From contig OZ023273.1 in the NCBI GenBank assembly GCA_964007475.1, positions 50,097,525-50,161,524 on the forward strand: 64,000 nt of DNA, given 5' to 3'. Positions 12,752 through 23,758 of the stretch are shown here, in pieces (within the stretch, counting starts at the first letter, position 1; each line of letters opens with the position of its first letter). A model generated the notes under the pieces. It worked only from the letters and a program-made list of their open reading frames with translations, was not told where the DNA came from and did no database searches. The stretch comes from Hybos culiciformis. Its lineage: Eukaryota > Arthropoda > Insecta > Diptera > Hybotidae. A program made the translations under genes and the position numbers.

Positions 12752-13970
12752 ATATATGGGTAGTTCCACGGAAACTGGCCGATTCGATGTTACCACACTT
12801 TTTTGGGCAAACTGTATAAATATTAAAAATTTCAATCTTGAAAATACTTTGTATGAATCCATTTAGGACAAATAAAAAAAATGGTAAGCGGCTGGCGGAA
12901 TTGCTGGCGATGAATTGTTGGCGATGAATTGCTGGCGATGAATTACTGGCGATGAATTGCTGGCAATGAATTACTGGCGATGAATTACTGGCGATGAATT
13001 GCTTGGCGATGAATTGCTTGACGATGAACTTTTTGGTGATGAATTGCTTGACGATGAATTGCTGGCGATGAATTACTGGCGATGAATTGCTTGACGATGA
13101 ATTGCTTGACGATGAATTGCTAGGCGATGAATTAGCCTAGATTCAAAAAAAATATGTAAATATTTACTGTTATTAGTAAAAATTGCAGCATAAAGACTGA
13201 TTTGGCATTACCGTGGCTGTTACTAAGTAATTTTTTCGTATTCAAAACTAAAATTCGTTATGTTAATGTCAATAAATACTTCACAAATTTTATTATTAAA
13301 AAAATAATATATGAAAGGCTCTCTAAAATTTAAAAAAAGTTGAGAAAGTACAGTTCTAATTGGTTTTTTTTAATATTTTATTAGTGTTACCGTGTCAGTA
13401 AGATTTTCAAACCTTTTGTGAATTACGTGAAAAAAAATGAATACAATTTATATAATTTAAAAGCAGTTGGCTAAGTAAATACATTTTTACTTGTATTATT
13501 AGTTGTGATATTTAAATCGAGTAAAATAAACCTGTAGTGAACAGTTATTTAAAAATTTTCTATAATTCACACCTATTTTGTCATTACCGTGGTAAGTGTT
13601 TTTTTAATTGAAATATTAAAAAGAATGCTTTAATCAATTTTATTTAGATTTCTCTGTTTTTTTCTTTTAAATTAATTGATTCAGAATTTTAATTATTTCG
13701 AAATTTTTTTATAAATTAAGGAAAAAGAGCTTTTTTGTCATTACCGTGGTGTCATTCCCGTGGTTCGTTTGCTTACACGGGAATGACTTTTCGGTACAAA
13801 TTCTTTGAAAAATCGAAAAATTCAAAAAATGCGGTGTTCTCTTTGAGAATAAGTTCGAAATTATCTGAAGCATCTAACAAATACTGATTTAAGTCTCAAA
13901 AAAAAATTTTTTTTTTTTTTCACATTTTTTATTTAGTTTGCCGCCTGTTTCCGTGGAACTACCCATATAT
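12752..13970. mobile_element. 1.2-kb MITE with 24-bp perfect terminal inverted repeats
   Basis: The left end (12752-12775, containing TGGGTAGTTCCACGGAAAC) and right end (13947-13970) are perfect reverse complements over 24 bp, and similarity continues imperfectly inward. The outermost bases are ATATA on both sides, compatible with a TA target duplication as in Tc1/mariner-like MITEs. The interior is non-coding. It repeatedly carries the word ATTACCGTGG or a variant, for example near 13208, 13579, 13741 and 13752, as well as a mobile minisatellite (12883-13144) inserted later. No transposase is present. Confidence 0.8.
12874..13153 (+). mobile_element. Mobile 15-bp minisatellite (single-orientation form) with 9-bp flanking repeat
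   Basis: The element spans 12883-13144. It begins GGTAAGCGGCT, continues as a 15-bp array (GGCGATGAATTGCTG and variants), and ends AGCCTAGATTC. Exactly the same two terminal 11-mers (one differing only in orientation) bound the large array at 44716-45801. The flanks are the 9-mer AAAAAAAAT on each side (12874-12882 and 13145-13153). This duplication is low-complexity and therefore weaker evidence than at the second locus. The element is nested inside the 12752-13970 MITE. No protein is encoded. Confidence 0.75.
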
Positions 13971-16900
13971 ACATTTAATATTTACGTATTTTTTAATTTA
14001 AAATATCTGAAATAAGAAGTCCTGAAAAGGTAAAAAATTCCATAATTCCATTATGTCACGGAAAACATATTTTAAGTACAGAAATTGTATATAAAATTAA
14101 TAAAGAAAGTCTGAGACTTATTTTGTCATATTGCAGATAGGAGTGGGGAAAGAAAATTTCTAAAAAATATTGTATAATAAATTTAAGATTAGTACTATTT
14201 TGCTTCTACTATTTTTTAACATATTTATCCATTTCAATAAAAGGACCTATACTGTTTTTATACAAATATAAAATTTTCTTTTTCCTTAATTTATGTGTTT
14301 TTTTCTTCTTTCATGCTATGTTTTTTTATTTACATGTAACACTATAAAAAAATATTATATGATTAAATACTCCAATAAAATAATTTTATACATTGTACTC
14401 TTACACTCTAGATATATAAAAAATAGCCTTCGTGTACTTTATATATAGATAACTTGCATGGGTATATTTTTTTTTATGAAAATGAAAAAAAAGAAATATA
14501 AAATATTTTTATATTTGAATAAACTATACAGTTTCACTTAAAAACCTAATTTAATAAAATAGTTACCAGTGTTTTATAATAAATAATATTATGTTTGAAG
14601 GGTATACTTGCTTTTATAAGTATCATTCATTTAAACTTTAACTGTATCTTAAAAATATTTTAATAAGAATTGTACAGAAAATTTGAATTCAATTGTGTTT
14701 ATAAGAACGATACGAAACATATATAGTGAAAACTCGCACTATGACTTTTATTCTATTTTACATTTTATAAGAATTAAAGAAAATGTTAAAAATTAAATAT
14801 TTTAAGATAAAATTCTCTAAATACTAAATAATGTCTCATTCAGTTAAATTTCATTACCGCAATGTCTTTTACTAAGTAGTATAAATATTATAATCTTTTT
14901 TGCAAGAACATACTAAAGCAAAACAACATTATTATATATGTACGTGCATTATATAAATTGTTATAATCCAAGGTTAAATTTCAAAGTGACATTGAATTTA
15001 ACAAATTTATACATTAATTCTGGCCATTAATGTAAGCCTATAATAAAAGTAAAGCATAAATTGTAACATAAAATTCGTTTTCAACATAAAAAATAAATAT
15101 TCGTTTTGTTAATGGAAATTTTTAGTAGTAGGGTTTGTTCTTGTTCAATTTAGGGATCATTGTACAAAAATTAACTATTAGTATTTTAATACTATAAAGA
15201 TTCATTTAACTTCATTAAGAATTTTAAGAATACAATTTTTTTTTCACTATTAATATGGATTTTATATGTTTTTTAGATGGGGCACGTCCTTTGATAAAAT
15301 TTAAAACACAAAAAAGTTCACATAAAATTTAATTTTTGATAATATTTTCATTCTGAAAATCGTTGTGCTGTAGTTTATCGTATTATCTCATTATTTTTCA
15401 CGTTACAATAAGATATCTTATAAAAGTCCAACTTTATTTTTAATTTGAGTTTCTTGAATTATATTGGAAAAGTGTAATACTTCAGTAGAACTGATGAAAT
15501 TTATTTCCTTTTGTAGTTAGTAGTAAATTTAAGCTTTATGGCTCTTCAAATTTAAATTTATTGAGTTCTTGGGAAAAATTTAGGCTATCAATAAAATTCC
15601 TTTTTTAATTTTGACAGAAAATAGTTACCTTTTCGTCGTTCTTATTTTGATTTTTTTTTTGTTTTTTTTTAAAACAAAATCAATAATAGAGTTCAGTCTG
15701 GGTCCCCCAAACACAAATTATCGCTTTTTTATCAAAAAAATTCTTAACAAGAATAATGTAAACTGATGATATAATATAAAATTAGAAAATTTAATTTGTT
15801 TACATTTTTTGATAATATCGATTAACTAAAAAAAAAAACAAATTTCCTGTATGTGAAGTTATTATTATTTTTTCTTTGTTGAACAATGTAACACATTTAC
15901 GAAATGTTTATGACAGAAAATAAATATATTCTTCTAATAAATATGTTTCTTTTATTATAAATATAAACATAAATGGACAAAAATAATTTTCTTTTTAATT
16001 AAAAAATTTAAGAAAATGAAATTATGCTGGACTCACGCTTTAATAATAAAATAAATAACATAATATATTAGATACGTTTTAGTGAAGAGAAATTTTCAAC
16101 AAATTAAGTTATTATTAAATCCCAGTTCCAGTTGTAAATTAAAAATGTTTTCGTCTTTCTTAATATTACTTCTTCAATGACCAATATGAAATTATAATTT
16201 ATTTTGAATTGACATAATTGGGGCTCATCACATACAATTTCATAGTAAATGCAAGATTTTGGTCAGACTCAGACACTACCAGAATAATTTTCCAACAAGT
16301 ATAATGTTCAGTAAAATGTTTGAATAAAATAATATATTTATACAGATATTGATTTTTTTGAATTTATTCATTTAAATATATAAATACAAGTAGATAATAA
16401 ATATATAAATATATAAATATGAAATAGATAATGATAAATTAATTTTATTGTAATATTTTCATTATTCCATTATTTTCATAACTTTTTGATAAAATTCTAA
16501 AATAATGCTGTTTGCTGTGTATATAAATTATATTATTTTTTCAAACATGAATTATAAGAAGAAAAAAAATTAAATTTTATCCATTTTGATTTTCATTGTT
16601 GAACATTCTTGAGTAACTTTTTTTATGGAGTACATAATATTCTTTAATGTCGTTTTCATTAAATTTCTCCAATGTAAATCCCACAAAAATTATGGCATCT
16701 TTTTAATTTTGTTCCATTTTAGTTAGATTTTGGGCAACATATGATATTGCAGTTAAAATGTTAAAAGGATGCACGGATTGAAAAATAAGAAACTAACTTC
16801 ACCATCGTAGAGGTAAAACAAGCTTGAAATTACATTGCTTTCGTATCAATCAGTCAAAGACACAGACAATGATAGATATAACCAAAACTTAAATATTTAA

Positions 16901-19900
16901 AAAAAAAAATTGAGTAGATTTTTTCTATCTAACTGGGTTTGTGGGCTGTCATATTTTTGCGAGACTTATTGTATTCAAACTCATTTCTTCTTGTATTCAA
17001 ACTTATTTCTGACAGTTCTCTCCAAAATCGCTTTAATATTCACAAATTTTTGCGTTTATTTTAAAAAAGAAAAAATAGGTGCCATAAAGATATGTATCAA
17101 TTTTGTTTTGTAATGATATTAATTTTGATAGTAAATGATATTAATATTTAATTCGTTCCTTTAATAAATTATTGAGGATTCTTAAGAACATTGGAGTAAA
17201 ATTCAAACAACTCTTTTTAATCAATTATTAATCAAGTTTTACTAAATTTAGTTTGAACTTTTTATTAGAAATACAAAATAAGAAACATATCATAAAAAAA
17301 TAAAAAAATTACAACTGAACTAAAAAATATGCATGAAACATAAAGTAGCTGCTTTTTTAATATATATAACATAAACATACATTTATATATAAGATTGTTA
17401 CTGTAATGTGAAAAATATGAATCCCTTTCATTTTTGTGTACACGTTTTAACCCTATATTTTTTGAAAGATAATTTGTAAATTTTATTTATTAATTTTATG
17501 TTTAAGTATGTATTGTTAAAACTTTGAATAGTTACACTAAATGAGGCACTGAATATATTTTTTTCAAACTTCGAAATTATTCAAAAAGAATTATTTTCCT
17601 AAATTTTACTCTCCGAAATTTTAATTGCCGCCTCACAATTGAATGCAGATATAATTTTTCAAGGAAATGATGAAAAATTAACTGAAATATTCTATTTTTT
17701 TGATACTTTTTTTCATCGCTGCCTTAGAATTCAAAATTGTGAAATTGTCTTAATTCAATCGTCTCTCTTAAAAGATAAAATTCTGATCTGTAGAATTCTG
17801 CATATTCATTTAAGATTGCATATTCATTTAAAAACTTCGTTTCTGTGTATGTGAGTAATACTTAAGTTAAAAATCTGTTTCATTTTATTAATGTAGTTAT
17901 ATTTATTTAATTATAATTTCATTTATTAAAGTCTTTACGTCACCTTTTTTAACAACATTTATTTTTCATAAACTTTAATTTTTTCTTTTGATTTTGTGTA
18001 TAGTAAATTCATTGAAAAAAATAATTAAATAACATCATTAGGATAACTATAAGTATTATAATTAATAAAATTATTATTTTATTTGCTAGAGGTTGTAGAG
18101 ATACTCCGAATAAGAAATAAAGAATGAAATTAATTATTTATTTATTTTTGATTTTTATGCTTTTTTTTATTATTTGTTGCTATAAGATAATAAAATTTAT
18201 TATCATTATAATCGTAAGAAGTTATTATTAAGTACTTAAAAAGTTATAAAAACTTTTTTAACAAGGAAAAAAAAAACTATAGTTGTTTCGAATTTATTTT
18301 TTTCGTATATTATTTATGCATGTATGCATATATATAAAAATTTATATGATTGTCACTAAGTACCACATATGTTTGGCATGTATATGAATTCAGCATTTCC
18401 TACGGGTATTAAAACTACTTGTATTGAAATATTTGAAACTTACAAGATACGATTGACGGGAAATATTAATAACTTAAAATTTGACTATATTTTAGACTAT
18501 ATTAAAACAAATTACCAGATAAAAAATATAGAACATCTTATAATTGAATTATGGAAACCGTATTTGGATTTAAAATATTTTACAAAATTTTTGTTGAATA
18601 TTTCTAACCGCATGGAATATTGAAGTTATATTTTGTATTTTTGATGGTCTAATGCTAGTGACTAACTCATAGAGTACAAATATACTACCAAAATGGAACT
18701 GAAAAAATTTGGAGACATCTTATAAGATAATATCGACCAAAAATTGTTTTTTTGCTGATGAAAATTCTGCTTTTAATTCAAAGCAAAGAAATATGAAAAT
18801 TGTTAGTTATATCAGAAGAAAGTCTTAACAATGATTCCACCTATTCCTTCTCAAAATAAATATAAAAACAGAATTTAATACAACTTTTTTTTCTGATTAT
18901 TTCTTCTCTTCAAAACTTCTTGTTCTATTAAAAAATATAAAGAACATCGTTCATTATTCTTTTGCTTGAAAATCAGCAAGAAATATATTTAATCTTAAGT
19001 AATTCGGAAAAATGTGAGAAATATTATCGAAAACAAAAAAATATCAGTTACCTAAATCGTTATCTTATATAAATTATAATCTTTACAATAAGGTACGAAC
19101 AAAATTCCTAAACAATTTACTAATTTACAATATCTCTTTATCCCAAGCCACTACGACGAGTCAGTTAAAACATTTTTTTTTCACAATTAATATCTTCAGG
19201 TACATTGGACATAATAATTATGAGAATCTATATTTTAGATTTTTTTATTAATTTTTTATGGTTATTTATCCCTTTCCAATAAACCCTGAGTTACTAATGA
19301 TAACTCAAGTTCTTGTATGATTTGAAATATAACAATAATAAATTTTGATTTCAAGTTATTTCAAAAATAAATATTTGACTTTCCACATAACTAATGATTT
19401 CATCTGTGCTTTATTTCATCCAAAACTCTTAAATCAAAACCAAGCTATTCACTTTGGGAAGATTTCGTATGGTAAAATAGGGAATATTTCCATAATATGA
19501 AAACTACAAAACTTGCAAATATATTGGATTTGGTTTATTTTAATTTTTTTCTCGTTATCAAATTGGTACATGGTGAAAAGAATAAATTTCATTAATGTAT
19601 AATTTTATTCTTTTTGAAATTTTGAAATGAAGAATGTTGTTGCATACTTTTTTTCCAACACCTCTGAAATATTTTGCAGAAATTATTATCAAAAAATTCT
19701 TATATCAAAATATTTTTCGAAGTGAACAATTTCTATGTTTCTAAATATTTGTTTAGAAATTTTTTTTGTGTTTTTTCTGTTATAAACATTGAGAATACCT
19801 TAAAATTTCATCATTTCTATATAAAAAGAAAATTATCTAAATTTAAAATCATTTTTACTTGAATACACAAAAAAATATAAAAACAAAATTAAAGATGGAA

Positions 19901-20223
19901 GAAACATACAAACATTTTGATACTCTTGTTATGATTATTTCGGAATATCTCTAAATTTTTATGTATGTATATAAAAAAACCAAATTTAGTATTCATCCTT
20001 CTCTAGTTTATATTATATTTTCAACACATTTTCGGAAACTACCTTTATATAAAAAAAAACATTATTCCTAAAAAATACTCTGACTATTATAGTAATGAAA
20101 ATATTATTAACTTTTATTAGTACATTATTATTATTTTTTTTTTTTTTGCCTCTTTTATTTGTACTTATGACAGAAAAGATAGTTGACAGGTTGCTTTTCA
20201 TAAGATATTTTTTTTTTCTTGTT
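13971..20223. other. Long AT-rich stretch, nothing firmly recognised
   Basis: Several short reading frames exist (16910-17113, 17639-17854, 19674-19862), all with compositions expected by chance in AT-rich DNA. No splice-supported exons, RNA genes or repeat arrays were found. The frame at 18369 is listed separately because it is slightly less biased. Confidence 0.5.
18369..18623 (+). CDS. Unassigned 84-codon reading frame, possibly chance
   Basis: This is an ATG-initiated frame of 84 codons with mixed amino-acid content, including Trp, Pro, Thr and Glu, rather than the Phe/Ile/Lys/Asn monotony of neighbouring frames. I recognise no domain, signal peptide or motif. There is no polyadenylation or splice evidence. 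It could be a fragment of a decayed gene or element, or simply chance. The confidence is deliberately low. Confidence 0.12.
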   Translation: MFGMYMNSAFPTGIKTTCIEIFETYKIRLTGNINNLKFDYILDYIKTNYQIKNIEHLIIELWKPYLDLKYFTKFLLNISNRMEY

Positions 20224-20340
20224 GAAGTTTAACTTCTTTAGCGAGGTATTGTAAAAATTTTTGTGAGGAAATAGGGGAAAAAAGAAGACAGAATATAGTA
20301 TGCCCTCTGTAACGAAAAGTGTCAAGAGGGGTAATAACCA
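20224..20340 (+). repeat. Second GAAGT/ACTTC hairpin-motif repeat
   Basis: GAAGTTTAACTTCTTTAGCG at 20224-20243 matches the motif at 649 and 32308. The following ~100 bp (GTGAGGAAATAGGGG and so on) is non-coding, with base composition less AT-biased than its surroundings. This supports a dispersed short repeat family with a common 5' hairpin. The 3' limit is unclear. Confidence 0.4.
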
Positions 20341-20629
20341 CAGAATGTAGTATCATATGTTAAAAAGTAAAAACAAAAATATAAAAACAGGGAAATATAA
20401 TTCGTTGTAGCCTGTAGCATGGAGCATGTAGCATATATTTACGAAAATAAAATAGCGATACTACACACACATAACAAAATACTAACGATGTGTGGAAAGC
20501 GCAAAACAAAAGAAAAACCGTATAGAATTAAAAAATTGTACAATAACAGAATTAAAGATTAACTGATTTTGTTGTTAATATTTATTTAGTTTATTTCCTT
20601 TTCGAATTAATAAAATTGTATCATATGAA

Positions 20630-21612
20630 ACAGAAACGCTGTTTGTCTATTCCGAATAGGCACCCAAACCGCTCAGCCGATCGTTTTCAAACTTACACTA
20701 TTTCTTTGTCTCAGATCGAGGGTCGTTATAGGCTATTTTCAAATTTGGTTGGCCTCCTATCTATCGACCGGTAAGTAAAGAGAGGAACTGATTACACACA
20801 AATTTCGTAACAAAAAATTTATTTCCGATTTCATTCAAATTTGGTACGTAAAAAGAGGAAATGATTACACACAAATTTCGTAACAAAGAATTTCATTCAA
20901 ATTTGGTAATAAAAAGAGGAAACGATTAAACACGTAAATTCCGTAACAAAAAATTGATTGATCCTACCCAGCGACCACCACTGGGAGCAGACTAGGGAAT
21001 ACATATTTTTTTAAAAAAAATTTAATTCCGGACTTTCGGAATTGTCTTGAAATGAAATCCGGAATTCCGGTTTATTCCGGAATTTCATATAAAAATTAAA
21101 ATATATCAAAAAATTAAATTAAATTATTCTTTAACAAAAATATTAGTGTATTTAGTTCAAAACATTAAAATTATAAGAAATTAAATTATGTATTTGCAGA
21201 CTTGCGATAGGTACTTAGATTTAAATTTTTGTGAATTTTAATGCTTTATGCCTAAATAATAAACAAAAATAAACAATTGGTCAAAATTTCCGCCAGTAAA
21301 AGTTCTTCCAAATTCAAAAATTTGGAATTTAGCATTTTGAATTTCGAATTTTTTGAAATTCAAAAACAGAAGCAATTCCGGATTTCTGTAATCCGAAAAT
21401 GCGGTTTTGCATTGCCTAGGGCGGACTTTTAACGTTCGTCCGATTTTATTCAAATTTGGTAAATAAAAAGAGGAAATGATTAAAGACATAAATTTTGTAA
21501 CAAAAAATTGATTGATCCTACCCAGCGACTTCTAAAGTTCTTCCGATTTCATTCAAATTTGGTCCGTAAAAAAGAATAAATGATTACACACAAATTTCGT
21601 ACGAAAAAATTT
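20630..21612 (+). repeat. Internally repetitive non-coding element with TTCATTCAAATTTGGTA units
   Basis: The head (about 20640-20770) carries CTATTCCGAATAGGCAC and ACCGCTCAGCCGAT, wording typical of the interior of non-autonomous Helitrons and related repeats in insects. It is followed by several copies of an ~65-bp unit with TTCATTCAAATTTGGTA, AAAGAGGAAATGATTA and CACACAAATTTCGTA. Some units are extended with TTGATTGATCCTACCCAGCGAC. The array is interrupted by a 426-bp hAT-like element (20993-21418). No Helitron 3' end (hairpin plus CTAG) was found, so the class is unproven. Confidence 0.55.
20985..21426. mobile_element. Small hAT-like non-autonomous element in the repeat array
   Basis: The element spans 20993-21418. 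Its ends are TAGGGAATACATA and, inverted, TAGGCAATGCAAA (10 of 13 identical). They resemble the TAGGGATTGCA ends of the hAT element at 21785-26872. Subterminal GGAATTCCGG-type words are abundant, as expected for hAT subterminal binding repeats. The flanks GAGCAGAC and GGGCGGAC are an imperfect 8-bp duplication with 2 mismatches. Removing the element restores the continuity of the host repeat. A short reverse-strand reading frame here is not a recognised protein. Confidence 0.6.
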
Positions 21613-22124
21613 AGCCCCCTCTTCCACTCACAAAAGTAAATCAGACAGAGTCCGTAGCAAAATAAATATTTGCAAGTAAATAAAGAAGGTAAACTTCTTT
21701 CGTGAGCTCACACATATTTTTCTTAACACCAAGAAAAACAAACTTGTGAAATTTATTTATACATCCATGTATATTATGCATAATTAGGGATTGCAAATTT
21801 TGACGATAATAAAAAAAATCGGAATTCGGAATTCGAAATTAAATATTTTCGGAATTCGGTCGAATTCCGAAATATTATTAATTTTTTTTATGTCTATACA
21901 AATAATAAAAATAACTTATTTGAGATAATTCATTGTTATTTATTGACTAAAAAATACTTTTTTTAAAAATAAAAATGGAACATACTGTAAAATTATACCA
22001 AATTCAATTATTAAATAACAATAATAGTTAAAAAACTATATTATTGAAAACGAAATATAAACATAAAATTATTGTACAGAAACATTCTAATTTGGCATAT
22101 CATTTAACAATAAAAAATATAAAA

Positions 22125-22390
22125 TTATTGTTTTATTTGCCTAAAATATGCTTCGAGGAAGCAGAGATCATTTAAAGCTGCGTCTCCGAGTCTCGAACGA
22201 ACTTTTGTACAAAAGTTACCTGCAATTGAGAAAGCTCGCTCAGACTCCATGGTCGATGGCGGAATCAAAATCAAAAATGAGTAGGCGGACTCTAATATTT
22301 TGCCACGAAAGCCGTTCTCTTCAAAGAATATAGAAGTCTTTGAATAGAACGGACGTGTTTTTTTAAAGCGGTCAAAATATATAATTTTTA
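22125..22390 (-). pseudogene. hAT transposase C-terminal dimerisation-domain fragment
   Basis: The minus-strand frame ends in a segment matching the conserved hAT C-terminal dimerisation region. It has a Pro-Pro-Ser-Thr motif followed by ESERAFS, then a Thr-Lys, Arg-x-Arg-Leu and a hydrophobic Leu-x-Phe-Leu helix, ending at the stop near 22125. In complete hAT transposases this region follows the DDE catalytic core and mediates oligomerisation. Here the upstream coding sequence is missing. The frame runs back into poly-A-derived low-complexity sequence at about 22391-22535, where it reads as a Phe run and should not be counted. It lies inside the hAT element, in the expected orientation near its 3' end. 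It is a truncated, non-functional fragment. Confidence 0.85.
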
Positions 22391-22558
22391 AATTTTTTTT
22401 AGTTAAAAAAAAAGGGAAAAAAAAAAGGAAAAAAAAAAAGAATAATAAATAAACAAAAAAAAAAAAAAAAAGAAAACTGAATACAATTTTTTGAATTTGG
22501 TTATTGAAATGATAACAGTGAAAATATACAAGCATTAAACATTATTTAAACATTCAAA

Positions 22559-23749
22559 ATGCATTCTTGTACAAAGTGCAAGCAATCTTTGAGAAATGAA
22601 AACAATAAAGTGCAGTGTAGTGGTTTTTGTATGCGGTGGTTTCATTCAAAAAAATGCATGAATTTAAGTGATTATGATTTACAATTAGTGAGAGACAATC
22701 TAAATGTAAAGTTTGTTTGTAATGAATGCTCAGACAATTTTCAGATGCTTAAAAAATTTTATACTGATTTACAAGAAAAATTAATTGAAAGAAATGATGA
22801 GATGAATAAATCTTATAATAATTTGCAAAAAGAAATTTCTAATGTAAATAATGAAATAAGTGAAACAAAAGAAAAAATAAATGAAGGTATAAAAATTAGC
22901 AATGAAATATTATCAATAGAAAAAAAAAGTGACTCAGTAAAAAATAAACAGATAATTGAGGGTCAACAAACTTACGCAGATAAAGTGAAATTAAATTTAC
23001 CGGTAATAATAAAACCAAAAAATAATAATCAAGCTTGTGAAACAACCAAGCAAGAATTAAAAAATCAAATAGATGTATATAATTTACCGATAAATTTCAG
23101 TAAGGTACAAAATAGAAAAGATGGTGCTATTTCTATAGGTTGTAGTAGTAAAGAATCTGCTAAACAGATTGAAAAAGAAATTAAAAATAAAATGAAAGAA
23201 AACTATGAAGTGAAAGTGATAAACTCAATAAATCCAAAAATTTTAATAAGTGGAATTGAGGAAAATACAAATAAAGATCAAATAATTAGTGCTATAAAAA
23301 ATCAAAATGATATTAATTGTGACTTGATAAATGTTCTAAAAATTTATCCATCACATAAAAATAAAAATATTTATAATGCAATTATAGAAACTGATAGTCA
23401 GTCATTTAAAAAAATAATAAACTTAAAAAAAATAAGAATAGGTTGGAATATGTGCATAGTTTATGAAAAGAATAATGTATTAAGATGTTATAAATGTCTT
23501 GGTTTCAATCATACATCTAATAGGTGTTCAGAGGAAACAGACCGTTGTCATAAATGCGGTGAAACTGGTCATAACAAAATTAGTTGTTCAAAAACAATTG
23601 ATGAAATTCAGTGCATAAACTGTTTAAAAGCAAAAAAATTTTTAAATTTGTCTGATGATCAATGTAATACGTTTCATTTACCACTAAGTATAGAGTGCCC
23701 AGTTTATCAAAGAAAAGAAAAACAACATAATGAAAGAATATCATATTAG
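22559..23749 (+). CDS. LINE ORF1 protein: PHD finger plus CCHC zinc knuckles (396 aa)
   Basis: This is the RNA-binding (gag-like) protein of the LINE, expected to coat the element RNA in a ribonucleoprotein particle. Residues about 1-60 form a PHD-type zinc finger with Cys4-x2-Cys pairs, a central His and a final Cys-x2-Cys. Residues about 65-120 are a Lys/Glu/Asn-rich coiled coil. Residues about 215-305 resemble the RRM/PRE_C2HC-like region of Jockey-group gags. Two canonical CCHC knuckles follow (C-x2-C-x4-H-x4-C, twice, about residues 310-345), then a third variant Cys/His cluster ending at Cys-Pro-Val-Tyr. The ATG at 22559 is the first in frame. The ORF ends at TAG (23747-23749), which is directly followed by in-frame endonuclease sequence. 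Composition is strongly A-rich, as is usual for LINE sense strands. Confidence 0.9.
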   Translation: MHSCTKCKQSLRNENNKVQCSGFCMRWFHSKKCMNLSDYDLQLVRDNLNVKFVCNECSDNFQMLKKFYTDLQEKLIERNDEMNKSYNNLQKEISNVNNEISETKEKINEGIKISNEILSIEKKSDSVKNKQIIEGQQTYADKVKLNLPVIIKPKNNNQACETTKQELKNQIDVYNLPINFSKVQNRKDGAISIGCSSKESAKQIEKEIKNKMKENYEVKVINSINPKILISGIEENTNKDQIISAIKNQNDINCDLINVLKIYPSHKNKNIYNAIIETDSQSFKKIINLKKIRIGWNMCIVYEKNNVLRCYKCLGFNHTSNRCSEETDRCHKCGETGHNKISCSKTIDEIQCINCLKAKKFLNLSDDQCNTFHLPLSIECPVYQRKEKQHNERISY

Positions 23750-23758
23750 CAATTAAAT
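23744..23758 (+). promoter_or_regulatory. Putative programmed stop-codon readthrough site (TAG CAATTA)
   Basis: The ORF1 stop is TAG followed by CAA TTA. This is identical to the tobacco mosaic virus leaky-stop context, whose consensus UAG-CAR-YYA is known to promote readthrough in eukaryotic ribosomes. ORF2 continues in the same frame. The only nearby ATG (23757) is in a different frame, and the first in-frame ATG (24038) lies inside the endonuclease domain, past its conserved N-terminal strand and catalytic Glu. Readthrough is therefore the simplest route to full ORF2. Reinitiation at a non-ATG codon is the alternative. Function is inferred from sequence only. Confidence 0.65.

Noticed and set aside
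13971..20223. Host gene exons in the long AT-rich stretches
   Set aside because: I looked for conserved protein words and plausible splice-bounded frames and found none. Absence by eye does not exclude short exons or long introns.
22391..22535. Phe-rich N-terminal part of the hAT transposase frame
   Set aside because: It is the translation of A-rich sequence at the junction with the LINE. Only the C-terminal segment resembles a transposase.
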